22,453 nt of DNA from Aureobasidium sp. EXF-3400. Lineage: Eukaryota; Ascomycota; Dothideomycetes; Dothideales; Saccotheciaceae. A model generated the notes under the pieces. The model did no database searches, was not told the origin of the DNA, and worked only from the letters and a program-made list of their open reading frames with translations. The stretch is taken from positions 1-22,453 of the forward strand of contig SWBL01000542.1 in the NCBI GenBank assembly GCA_024195585.1, written 5' to 3'. Positions 1-8,914 of the stretch are shown one piece after another. Both the position numbers and the translations under genes were made by a program. Positions within the stretch are counted from its first letter, which is position 1. Every line of letters begins with the position of its first letter.

Positions 1-148
1 ACACGGTAGTCTGGCTGAAGGGAGATCCCCGATCCTCTGTACAGGACGTAATTTACCGCCAATTGCAATGATCGTATACGCCGGGAGTAGTAGCGTCGGA
101 AGACTCTACTTTTGCTCCAGGTGAAGGTGGTGAGTTCGATCCTGGTGG
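1..148 (+). other. tRNA-like remnant (Pol III-type element)
   Basis: The stretch near 121-150 resembles the variable loop and T-arm of a eukaryotic tRNA: a B-box-like GAGTTCGATCC follows AAGGTGGT. A 7-nt segment at 5-11 (GGTAGTC) can pair fully, with two wobbles, with GGTTACC near 147-153, as an acceptor stem would. A T-rich run follows from about 155, as in a Pol III terminator. I could not fold a good D-arm or anticodon arm, and the T-stem has a mismatch. It is more likely a degenerate or intron-bearing pseudo-tRNA than a working gene. The resemblance could be partly chance. Confidence 0.22.
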
Positions 149-379
149 TTACCCCTTTTCTCTTTTTTCTTTTTCTTTTATTTCTTTTTTGATAGCATCG
201 AGGGAGAGATGTAAGTCGTCTACTGATTTGATCTCGCAGGATGCGTACTGGAAGTCAAGCTGACGAGAAAAGTGTAAAGGACCACGTTTGATAGTTCTAT
301 GGGATGGAAATCTGTTCTGATTCTTTAAATTACTGACGATTGTTCGAGCATCTTGCTTCCTTGTGAGCAAGCCGATCAT
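149..379 (-). CDS. small open frame, unidentified
   Basis: An ATG-initiated open frame of 76 codons reads minus from 379. Its C-terminus is lysine/glutamate rich because it is antisense to the plus-strand pyrimidine tract at 155-190. The sequence looks protein-like in its middle part but I recognise no family, and there is no clear upstream exon. It may be a short gene, a terminal exon of a broken gene, or chance. Confidence 0.18.
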   Translation of the reverse strand: MIGLLTRKQDARTIVSNLKNQNRFPSHRTIKRGPLHFSRQLDFQYASCEIKSVDDLHLSLDAIKKEIKEKEKREKG

Positions 380-499
380 GGTTGTCTTCTTCCATCGCTA
401 TGTTTCATCTCCACGACCATGGATTCTCTCCATTCTCTTTCAACTACACTTGGCTACTATGATGTATGCGAAATGTGAGAGGCCTCCTCAGTGATTGCT

Positions 500-1121
500 T
501 CACATACTCTCCAACTTGCCCTTTAGCTTTGGCAGCCCATCCTGTGCCCACTTCAATAAGAGCTCAGTCGCGATCTTTCTCATACGGGATCCGAAATCAA
601 AGATAAAGTAGTAATCCTCGTCCATGGTCTCGTAGGCTTTAGAAGAAAGAGATTCCAGGAACTCCTCTTCGTTGAAATTTTCCATGAAGTTGGACACCAG
701 GCTAGCAGAAATGTCACCCTCATCTTTGAGTTTCTTGACATTCTTGCGGACCTGCTTCAAGGCCAACTCGCAGCCGTTGGTGACGAAATCCTTGCAGACA
801 AGGGAGCGGCCGTATCCAAAATCGGAGGACGTGTTAGATGCACATGTGCTAAGCGATTATGTCAGGATGGAAATCATGTTTGGATTGACTCCCGACTCAC
901 TAGTAGCCATCTGGTTCAACGTCATCGAGGAAAGTCTTGATGTCGGAGACGGCCTTGATGATGGTGGATGGGGGCTTGTAGGTGCCGACAGAACCGGCAT
1001 CGCCGAGTGCAGTCTTCAGAGTGACGACCTGATTCTTCAGACGACGCATGTCTTCGAGCTCGATACTGTAAGTACGAGCGACGGCTTCGTCGGGAGTGAT
1101 GTCAGAGTCAGAATCCTCCAT
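500..1121 (-). CDS. hypothetical two-exon protein, 189 aa
   Basis: Exon 1 runs 1121 to 901 and exon 2 runs 848 to 500. They are joined by a 52-nt intron (849-900) with donor GTGAGT, a CTGAC branch site and a TTAG acceptor. The joined frame is 570 nt with no internal stop and ends in TGA. The product starts with an acidic segment (MEDSDSDITPDE), followed by mostly helical, lysine- and glutamate-rich sequence. The second half carries a few cysteines and a TMDEDYYFIFDF stretch. No signal peptide or membrane segment is visible. I do not recognise the family. The intact frame across a canonical intron supports a real gene, probably cytosolic or nuclear. Confidence 0.7.
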
Positions 1122-1733
1122 CTGTAGCGTTGGTCAGTCTTGTGCATGGGCGATACAGGAGGACCAGACTATGGCGCGCACCTTGATTGTTTGGTTAGAC
1201 GTCGAGGTTCTAGTAAGCAAAAAGTTGGGAAACAAGGGAGGAAGTCAAAGTGATGACAGGAGGAAGAAAGATGAGGTGATGGAAGTGAAAGCAGTTGCTC
1301 TCACTTTCACTCAGACTCAGTCTTCTCTTCATTGATGAACGATATTAGCGATGACAAGGGAGCAATAATCACATCTTTCCGGGTCGAGCGTGAAATCAAT
1401 GCAAGGCTGAGCAAGACTTCGCATGACTTGAAGAGGGAGCGTGTTGTATGCAGTATTATGTTCACGCTTAACACTACTTAACTCGAATACAGAACCACTA
1501 CGAACAATAGACTCCAGCTACGCAATATAGTCAGTGACGAGGTACCTGATGACGTGCCAAGAAATCTAAATGAGGTGTTTCAGTAGTAGCGTTAGTTGAG
1601 CAAGACGAGTCAGCCATTTTACTCTCGTTTTAGAAAAGTTCGGTATAAGGCCACCGAGGATATCCTCTTCAGTTTCTTCTCTGTCATCGGCGTGCTTTTT
1701 TTTATCAGAACTCCAAATCACAATCAGGGAGAA
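1122..1733. other. intergenic region
   Basis: This is the divergent upstream region between the minus-strand hypothetical gene and the glutamic peptidase. The frame of the peptidase stays open back to 1596, but only through a TTG codon, so I treat 1596-1733 as 5' leader. I see no other gene here. Confidence 0.5.
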
Positions 1734-2525
1734 ATGATTTTCACTCCTGCTGCGTTAATCGTTGGTTGGGTGTTGGCCAACACCACCGCTCCCACTCCCA
1801 ACGCGACTACAGTAGAGCAGACAGAGCACGAGACGTCTTACAACTGGGCTGGCGCCGTTTTGGAAGGCTCAGACTTCCAAACCGTGACTGGCACTTTCGT
1901 TGCCCCAGAAGTCGTTCTACCCGCCGATGCCGACATGGACGAGGTATACGCAGCCAGTATCTGGGTAGGACTCGATGGCTCAGGCAAAACTGGATGCACG
2001 GGCGTGGTCATGCAGACTGGCCTGGCCATGCGCGTTCGCGACGACACCCTCACATACAAAGCATGGTACCAATGGTACCCGAACAAAAATGTCGCGTTCC
2101 TCGACATGGACATCTCACCCGGCGACAGTGTGACTCTTACTGTCTCAGCCTCATCTGACAGTGGCGGAATCGCTATCATCGAAAACATCACTCAGAACTT
2201 TTCTGTCAACCATACCTTTGTGGATCAGACACCTCATCTTTGCCAAACTGGCGCCGAGTGGATTGTCGAAGATTTCTCGGTGAAAAAATATGGTGTCACA
2301 AGCCGGATCCCTTTCGCCGACTTTGGAAGTGTGACATTCACGAATGCTTCCGCTGTCAATGGAAATGGAACCAAGTTTGGCCCTGCTGATTCACATCTGT
2401 TGGATATAGTTGCTGGAAGTGGTGCAGATCGGGTCCTTCTCACCAATGTGGCTGTGGACGACTTATCGGTCTCGGTGATCTATTATAAGCGACCTGACAA
2501 AATAGAGGAGGATTCGGATGCCTGA
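1734..2525 (+). CDS. secreted glutamic peptidase, family G1 (eqolisin)
   Basis: An intronless gene of 263 aa. G1 peptidases are fungal acid endopeptidases secreted into the medium, with a Gln/Glu catalytic dyad. What shows it: a hydrophobic N-terminus ending near VGWVLA (signal peptide), the YNWAGAVL start of the mature beta-sandwich at about residue 36, WVGLDGSG near 77-84, the catalytic Gln in VVMQTG (Q94), the substrate-site block AWYQWYP (110-116), and the catalytic Glu in the AEWIVEDF block (most likely E179). The two cysteines C88 and C170 could form the family disulfide. Both catalytic residues are present. The first ATG in frame is at 1734 and gives a signal peptide; the frame extends upstream only via a TTG. 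Oddity: the segment between signal peptide and mature domain is only about 20 residues, short for this family's propeptide. Several N-glycosylation sequons agree with secretion. Confidence 0.93.
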   Translation: MIFTPAALIVGWVLANTTAPTPNATTVEQTEHETSYNWAGAVLEGSDFQTVTGTFVAPEVVLPADADMDEVYAASIWVGLDGSGKTGCTGVVMQTGLAMRVRDDTLTYKAWYQWYPNKNVAFLDMDISPGDSVTLTVSASSDSGGIAIIENITQNFSVNHTFVDQTPHLCQTGAEWIVEDFSVKKYGVTSRIPFADFGSVTFTNASAVNGNGTKFGPADSHLLDIVAGSGADRVLLTNVAVDDLSVSVIYYKRPDKIEEDSDA

Positions 2526-3253
2526 TTGGTTCTGTTGGTTTCAAACTCTCTCGCCACGGTATAGCTATGGGCAACCGCGGTAGTGATGGGAAGTTGTGTC
2601 GTAGAGTTGCTACGCTGAAGAGCAGAATGTTTTCTTGAATTGCCATCTGTCAATTCCCGAATTCCTTTGACGAGCCTGATGAGATTCGACGAACTCCCGT
2701 TAGATTGCACTCTGGCTCCTCATTTCACTGACGGTCAGGCCACAAGGAAGGACAGAGGTCGCCTTGGCTTCTCAGATTGGGTAGGTGCCGGAGCCGGAAC
2801 CGAAGTTCATCCAGACCTCGGCTTTCTGTCTCTCTGCTTTGCTCCATGCTCTCGTTTCTCTGGCAGCCGCTGTACCCAAGTCACAATTAGCAACGTGAGT
2901 CTGTCATGATTCCAAAATTAATATCGTTCGCGGTTCGTGAGACACACTGAGCCATGTCGGCATGTGACGGATTGTCAGAGTCGATCAAACGCCGACGGCA
3001 TTTGACGGGAGATTGACGATCTGGCATCAACAGCGGGGCCGTTCTTGCCGGCTATGGGTGCCGATACGATGTTTGTGTGTGCAAGCAGAGCTGTTCTGGA
3101 ATTAGAAGGTATCATACGGCTATCGACGGTGACTCACGCCTTAACCTCATGTGCCCAGTATCAAACGTGAGTTGCTTTAAAGACTAACAAGTAAGACGAC
3201 TTACAAGAAGAAGTGCATCAATATCAACACAACCCATCCAACTACATAACAAA
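2526..3253. other. intergenic region, promoter of the SDR gene
   Basis: No convincing gene is present. An open frame at 2640-2909 has no recognisable content. The part from about 2950 holds two CGG-N7-CGG elements (listed separately) and leads into an A-rich 5' leader just before the SDR start codon. Confidence 0.5.
2958..3008 (+). promoter_or_regulatory. two CGG-N4-TGACGG elements upstream of the SDR gene
   Basis: Site 1 (2958-2970) reads CGGCATGTGACGG and site 2 (2996-3008) reads CGGCATTTGACGG. They lie 296 and 258 bp before the SDR ATG. Direct repeats of CGG with fixed spacing are typical binding sites of Zn(II)2Cys6 regulators. The same 13-bp pattern recurs three times in the lactonase/transporter promoter. 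That this is a binding site is inference; the repetition is seen directly. Confidence 0.6.
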
Positions 3254-4206
3254 ATGCATACCACAAACGAATACCCTCCTGTTGAGGTCGACAACGAGAT
3301 CAAGGGAAGATTGGCCTTGATCACTGGAGCTTCTGGCGGTATTGGAGCAGCATGTGCACGACAACTCGCAGCTCAAGGCGTACATTTGGCCCTCACTTAC
3401 TCTTCCAACCTGAAGTCATGCCAAAGACTAGCTGATGAGCTCACGAGCATTCCTGAGAACAAGGATCTCAAGATTACCATTCACAAAGCCGATCTTGGCA
3501 GCATTGAAGAAACCACAGCATTATGTCCAGAGGTTGTCAAGCAACATGAGCGAGCAATCGACATTCTCGTTTCTAACGCTGGATATGGTGTTAGAATTCA
3601 GAACGTGTGGGAGATTCCCCTGGAAGAATTCGAGCACACTCTCAACGTCAATCTTCGAGCCACATTTTTGCTTGTAAAGGGTGTTGTCGAAGGCATGAGA
3701 GATCAGAAGTGGGGCAGAATAATCTTCATCTCGAGTATTGCAGCCTATGGTGCTGGAATCAATGGATGCCGTAAGTTTTAATCGTTTCTGGCTACAATTC
3801 TATTGTCTGACTGGTTGATATAGATTATGCCGCTTCCAAGGGTGGACTGCAATCTATGATGAAGAACCTCTCTTCTCGCCTCGCACCTTACAACATCTCA
3901 GTCAACGATGTAAGCCCTGCCATGGTGGGAAGCACTGGCCTATTGCCTTCTGCCGACAGTGTTCCCGGACTTGTCGACAACATCCCACTCCACCGTCTGT
4001 GTGCACCAGAGGAGGTAAGGCCAAAACGATGACACTATTTTCGAGAATCGATGCTAATTTAAGATCTTCAGGTTGCCAACGTTGTTTCCATGTTCGCAAA
4101 GACTGGATTTGCTACTGTAAGTTATAACGTCTGCTTATGTCATGATCGTATCGATACTTACACCTTTCAGGGTCAATCTCTTGTCGTTGGTGGTGGGCTA
4201 CGATGA
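3254..4206 (+). CDS. classical short-chain dehydrogenase/reductase (SDR), 262 aa
   Basis: Four exons: 3254-3770, 3824-4014, 4072-4116 and 4171-4206. The introns are 53, 57 and 54 nt with GTAAGT/GTAAGG/GTAAGT donors, and the joined frame is 789 nt. The Rossmann motif TGASGGIG is at residues 24-31, NAG at 108-110, the catalytic serine at about 161 (ISSIAAYG), and YAASK with Y174 and K178. Length and motifs fit the FabG-like classical SDR family, soluble NAD(P)H oxidoreductases. The C-terminus ends in a GQSLVVGGGLR block, the usual SDR end. Next to a lactonase and a sugar transporter with shared promoter elements, a likely job is oxidation of an aldose or sugar alcohol, for instance aldose to lactone. 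That is inference: FabG-like SDRs act on many substrates. There is no targeting signal, so it is probably cytosolic. Confidence 0.92.
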
Positions 4207-4471
4207 TAGGTGCAATGATGATGTGGCATGTCAAGGCGTTTGTACTGCTTCTACTCAATATCAATTCAGTGTTCTTGATAAAACAGTCTGGTCCTACGAA
4301 ACATCGCCACGATACTCTCATTCACTTTGCTGTGCTGTGAAACCAAGCGTCAGAAGTATATTATATGCCCTCATCGCACAGTTATAGACAGCACAATAAT
4401 CGTTGGCCACTCGTCTGGGCATAGCGATAGAGAGTCGGACCTAGATTACAAACTATTGGTATGTATCTTCT

Positions 4472-5657
4472 CTAGACTTTGTCGCAATCAATACCCATAC
4501 CTTCCAACAAAGCTCCTCTGACAGATTGCGCTATCTTTGCCACCCAGAATTTGGTTTCGTTCAGCAAGAATAGTTCTCCACTGCGGCCGAAGCAGAAATT
4601 CGCGACACCACCAGGGACTAGAATCTTGCCGATCAAAGTACCGCCAGCGGTCCAGACATTGAGACCATCGCCGCATCCCGAGTAGACGTTCCCGACCGTA
4701 TCGCACTTGATGCCATCCGGGATCTGCGTGTCTGCCATGGCAAAAAGCCGACGATTGGCCAGGAAATCCGCTCCTGAACGTCGAATCACATCGAACGCAT
4801 AGCTGCCGAGTCGTTAGCATACTTGGCTTCTTGGGAACAGGGTCGGACTCACATGGTAGAGGCGCGGGTATCGTCTGTGGTTCCGTCGCCGTGAACCCAA
4901 TCTGTGTCGGTAACATAGAGCGTCTGTTCGTCTGGCGAGAAACACAAGCCGTTCGGTCGCCCGAACGCATCGGCGACTGCCCTGACACTCCCGGTCTCGG
5001 GTTCGAATCGGTAAATTTGGTTTGGCAACTGCGGCTTTGGGCAGAACCCTTGCTCAGAGCCGTAGATCGGGTCGGTGAACCATACGGATCCGTCGGACTT
5101 GATCACGACATCGTTGACTGAGTTGAACCTTCGTCCGTGATAGCTGTCCACGAGCATCTGGGCCTTGTAAGGGGCCTCGGCCTCCATGGAGATGAGACCG
5201 CCTTTGGACGAATGACCTCCTTGAGCGCAAAAAAGTATGCCGTTTTGGTAGTTCACACCTCCGTTGGCCATGACTATGTCGGTGTTGATCCTTTCTTTTG
5301 TCCAGTTGCCGCCATCCTCTCTCTTCAGCTTGTGGATCATGATCGTATCACCGTCGTTCTGGGTCGATCTGCATCTGTTGCTGGTGACAAATAATGAGTC
5401 CTGGCCAGGGAAGTATACACCAGCTTCATGGGCAAATGGCAATTCGTCTTCCAGAACACAATCTAGGCTTGGAGAGGAGCCAATGATAGCCTTGAATGAG
5501 CTATCATAGATGAGAAGTCCATGACCGAGAGCAGATGCTAGGTCACGTTGTCCTTGGAAAGCTTTCTCAGAGGGAGACAGCTCCTATCCAGTGTTAGTAT
5601 AAGCAAGAGACTTCCAACGACCAAGCATTGTACCTTCAGTAGTGTAAGGCTGGCCAT
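4472..5657 (-). CDS. SMP-30/gluconolactonase-type lactonase, 361 aa
   Basis: Three exons on the minus strand: 5657-5634 (8 codons), 5583-4853 and 4802-4472. Intron 1 (50 nt) has donor GTACAA and a perfect TACTAAC branch site; intron 2 (50 nt) has GTGAGT, GCTAAC and CAG. The joined frame is 1086 nt. The product is a six-bladed propeller of the SGL/lactonohydrolase type. Likely metal and catalytic residues are E61 in HEAGVYF, N165 in FNSVNDVV, and N219 and D234 in the RPNGLCFSPDEQTLYVTDT block. VWFTDPIYG is also typical. No signal peptide is visible, so it is probably cytosolic. The family hydrolyses aldonolactones to aldonic acids. It diverges from the sugar transporter across about 670 bp carrying three shared CGG-N7-CGG elements. 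Substrate not determinable here. Confidence 0.92.
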
Positions 5658-5891
5658 TCTCTGGATACTGCTCGATGCACTTAGTGTACGTAGGTTGATT
5701 TATGCTTGCTACCAGTGGGAATCTGACACAGGTACTGCCGGCTTCGGTACATGTGCCGATGCTGAGAACGATCGGCGTCTGCTGTAAGGCCGACTTGATC
5801 GATCGGTCACTATGAGGAAGCTTCTTCTTTCACGCAATCTGTTTGAGGTCTGCTGACGACCACAATATCATGAATGGACACAAATAGGCGA

Positions 5892-6062
5892 CGGATTTTG
5901 ACGGCATTCGATGGGCCGATGGCATAGAGGCTGTCAGATCATGGGTTCACGCAAGGAAGAACGTCAAAGTATGTCGGTGAATGACGGTCGGGTGTTGGTG
6001 AGTGATCTGGTGTGTGTGGGAGCTCAGCTTCTAGACTCTCGGCTTCTGGCGGAAATTGACGG
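5892..6062 (+). promoter_or_regulatory. three CGG-N4-TGACGG elements in the divergent promoter
   Basis: Sites at 5892-5904 (CGGATTTTGACGG), 5975-5987 (CGGTGAATGACGG) and 6050-6062 (CGGAAATTGACGG). Start-to-start spacing is 83 and 75 bp. They lie about 235-405 bp from the lactonase ATG and about 265-436 bp from the transporter ATG, all in the same orientation. Together with the two SDR-promoter sites they define CGG-N4-TGACGG, a direct CGG repeat with a 7-bp spacer. Recognition by a Zn(II)2Cys6 factor is inferred. Confidence 0.65.
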
Positions 6063-6128
6063 TTTGGCAGCTCGAACATACGAGCTCAACGGTGGAAGTC
6101 GCGAGGCAAAACCTTGCTCCCCTCGAGA

Positions 6129-6184
6129 CCCCAGGTCATCCCCGGACAACCCCATACCACGCGTTACATATTGCGAGGCCCCGC
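6129..6184 (-). promoter_or_regulatory. cluster of CreA-like sites
   Basis: Three matches to SYGGRG read on the minus strand: CCCCAG at 6129-6134, CCCCGG at 6140-6145 and CCCCGC at 6179-6184, roughly 145-200 bp upstream of the transporter ATG. Clustered SYGGRG sites are where the carbon catabolite repressor CreA/Cre1 binds in ascomycetes. The motif is short, so function is a guess from clustering and context. Confidence 0.4.
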
Positions 6185-6248
6185 ATGCGCTCGACCGAAT
6201 ATCAAAAGAGCCTCACCGATTAGAGTGCCATCGGGCTTTGATCTGATC

Positions 6249-6254
6249 TATATA
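6249..6254 (+). promoter_or_regulatory. TATA box of the sugar transporter gene
   Basis: TATATA lies 74 bp upstream of the ATG at 6328 and is followed by a short pyrimidine- and CAA-rich leader, as expected for a strong fungal core promoter. Confidence 0.5.
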
Positions 6255-6327
6255 GTCTGCGTTGTTCGACTCCATATTTTGCTCAAAGCTCAAGCTCGAC
6301 AACTCGACAACTCAACAAATCTTCAAC

Positions 6328-8002
6328 ATGGTTCACCTCGAGGGCAACGCCCTTCTCTACACAGTCACCACACTGACATGTCTTGGATTCCTTCTCATCG
6401 GCTTCGACAATGGTTTAATGGGTGGCTTCGTTAACAGTCCCGCCTTTACCGAAACATTCGGTATCGACAAGACGACAAACAAGGGCACCAACACAATTGC
6501 ACTCATTGTGGCCATCTACGAAATCGGTGCCTTCATCGGAGCTGTCACTACCAGTTTCATCGGTGAAAACTTGGGTAGACGCAAGTCGGTCCTGATTGGT
6601 GTTATTATCATGATAATCGGTGCAATTCTGCAAGCCACTGCATACCACCTCGCCCACATGATTGTTGCAAGAGTCGTCAGTGGAATCGGCATGGGTTTCA
6701 TCAATTCGACTGTACCAGTCATGCAGGCTGAGTTCTCGCCCAAAGCGACTCGTGGTCGCTATGTCTGCGCCCAACTATCGACTCTGAACTTCGGTAAGTC
6801 TTTCTAAGCATACCGCCGGTTCATCCTATGGATTCTGACCTTATTTAAACAGGCATTATGCTAGTCTATTGGATAGATTATGCCTTCTCGACTCTGGAAA
6901 ATGGAAAGGGTACCAGCTTCATCTGGCGCGTACCCACCATCCTCCAGTGCATCTTCCTGATCCCCATGATTTTCATCATCCTCATCATCCCAGAGACTCC
7001 TCGCTGGCTCGCTGCCAGAGATCGCAACGAAGAGGCTCTGGAGGTCTTGACCCTTCTGAACAAGGGCAAGATGAGCCACGAGGAAATCCAGAACATCCAC
7101 ACCGACATTGTCCGCACTGTGGCTATCGAAAAGTCGATTGGCGCCGGCACCTGGGGAGATCTTCTCAAGAACGACAGCATCCAGAGCAGACGCAGATTCC
7201 TCATTGCCTGCAGCATTCAAGCATTCCAACAGCTTGGAGGTATCAATGCGCTTATCTACTACTCTGGTACACTGTTCCAGGACAGTTTGGGCTTTGATGC
7301 CCATTTATCTGGTCTCATGTCTGGGTTCTTGAACACTTGGTTCTTCTTGGCCTCCTTCATCCCTTGGTTCTTGATCGATAGAGTTGGTCGCCGTCCTCTC
7401 TTGTTGTCCATGGTCAGTTTGATGGCAGCCGTCATGGCCGTCCAAGCAGCTCTTGTCTACAACACCCAACACCACACATCCATTGCCCGTAAGTACTCTC
7501 TCATACTCCATCTGTGAAACTGCATTCTAACATGACAACTAGATGGCGCTGGTATCGGTGCCGCAGCAATGCTCTTCATCTTCCAAGGTGCATTCACCAT
7601 CGGTTTCCAAGCCACCGTCTGGGTCTACCCCTCTGAGATTCTCCCTCTCCGTCTCCGCCAGAGAGGTTCATCCATCTCGACCGGCACCAACTGGATCATG
7701 AACTTCTTGATCGTCTACATCACTCCTCCTGCCATCAGAAACATCAAGTGGAGAACCTACATCATCTTTGCAGTCTTGAACGCAACTTGGGTGCCCATCA
7801 TGTACCTCTTCTACCCAGGTAAGTTTTCGTTGCGGTTCTACACTCTCATAGTATTTACTAACCTTTTTCCACAGAAACCAAGGGTCTCGCTCTCGAAGAT
7901 GTCGACAGATTGTTCACTAAGCCAGGGTTCGAAGAGGGTTTTGATGCAGCCATGGACGAGAAGGGTATCTCGTACCACACCGACAAGATCGAGAAGGTTT
8001 AG
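6328..8002 (+). CDS. MFS sugar transporter, 501 aa
   Basis: Four exons: 6328-6793, 6853-7488, 7543-7818 and 7875-8002. The introns are 59, 54 and 56 nt, and the joined frame is 1506 nt. Sugar-porter signatures are all present: GFDNGLMGG in helix 1 (25-33), ENLGRRKS loop motif (80-87), PETPRW (202-207), the hexose-binding-type block QQLGGINALIYYSGTLF (281-297), DRVGRRPLL (331-339), and YPETKG after the last helix. The length is normal for this plasma-membrane family with 12 helices and cytosolic ends. The last intron interrupts just inside the PETKG codons. The gene shares its promoter with the lactonase, carries a TATA box and possible CreA sites, and is therefore probably induced by its sugar and repressed by glucose. 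The exact sugar cannot be told from the motifs. Confidence 0.95.
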
Positions 8003-8914
8003 GACCGAGGTCTCATTATGTTCATCCCATGAAGTATGTGGCGTACTATCTAGTCAGCAAGTCAAGATATATGAATCATGTTATTTTGTTTCCACAAATT
8101 GCGTCTCTAAGGACTGTGAAGTGTTGTCAATTGACCTGCCCTTGCTCGAGTGTATGAGGGGCCTTGTCCCCCATTTGTAGTCATTCAAGCTTCTTTCTTC
8201 CTGATACTACCACGGACGGATGTGAGATACGAGCTGGTGCGTATAAGTGGTCGAGACCAGGGCGAGTATCAGACTCACTTACGCAAAAGCTCTTTTGACA
8301 GACGCGCATCACCTCACCACAGCCTCATTGAATTCGACGCACGAATCTTTTCACAACAACAAAGCATATCATATCTAGAAGATTGATATATCCACTCATT
8401 CTTCACATTAAGCAGCATATCCAGAAGCTCCAAGTGAATTTCTGTTCGCTATAGATAGCTATATGTAATGTTCCATCATAGCCAGGGTGGTATACCCAAC
8501 GATGGGTGTTCAATCCAATCTCGAAGAAACAGCAGTATTCGCTGGAAATACGTTCTACACAAGAATCCATATCAATCTTTGATATTCCCAGCACCATTCA
8601 CCCTTCAAGTTTAGGTCTTTTAAATTGTGGGTTGGTTGGTTGTCTGTTTTGAGAGTCTGGTATTTTGCACAGCGTGAAGTTTCATGACCACCCTCGATTC
8701 TCTATGCAGCATGACATGACGACCACAAAAGATTACGGAGATTTATGCTCCGAACATGACCATGCACGACGTGGTGAACAACAGTATTTGTAGGAATACT
8801 AGATTCTCTGCAACCATCTGTTCTGATCGAGAGCTCTGCTTGTCGATAAAATGCGATTCTATGTTTTCAAAGTCTATGGTTGTGCGCCATCTAGCGCTAA
8901 GATTTGTAGGAGCA
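8003..8914. other. intergenic region (3' ends facing)
   Basis: Convergent region between the transporter and the NSRP1-like gene. Short open frames at 8150-8386 and 8403-8597 have no protein-like composition. I see no gene or repeat. Confidence 0.5.

Larger units (their letters stand above)
5658..6327. other. divergent promoter region, lactonase / sugar transporter
   Basis: 670 bp separate the two start codons. The region contains the three CGG-N4-TGACGG elements, three CreA-like sites and a TATA box near the transporter. An open frame at 5911-6246 has no family resemblance, and I reject it as a gene. Confidence 0.6.

Noticed and set aside
1..60. Resemblance of the left edge to the start of 5S rRNA
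   Set aside because: A few shared words only (GCTGAA, ATCCC, CTCTG); the internal control boxes of 5S are missing.
1596..1733. Extra 46 codons before the glutamic peptidase, with a hydrophobic stretch
   Set aside because: They begin at TTG. The ATG at 1734 gives a proper signal peptide.
5911..6246. 111-codon plus-strand frame in the divergent promoter
   Set aside because: It overlaps the regulatory elements and has no protein-like features.
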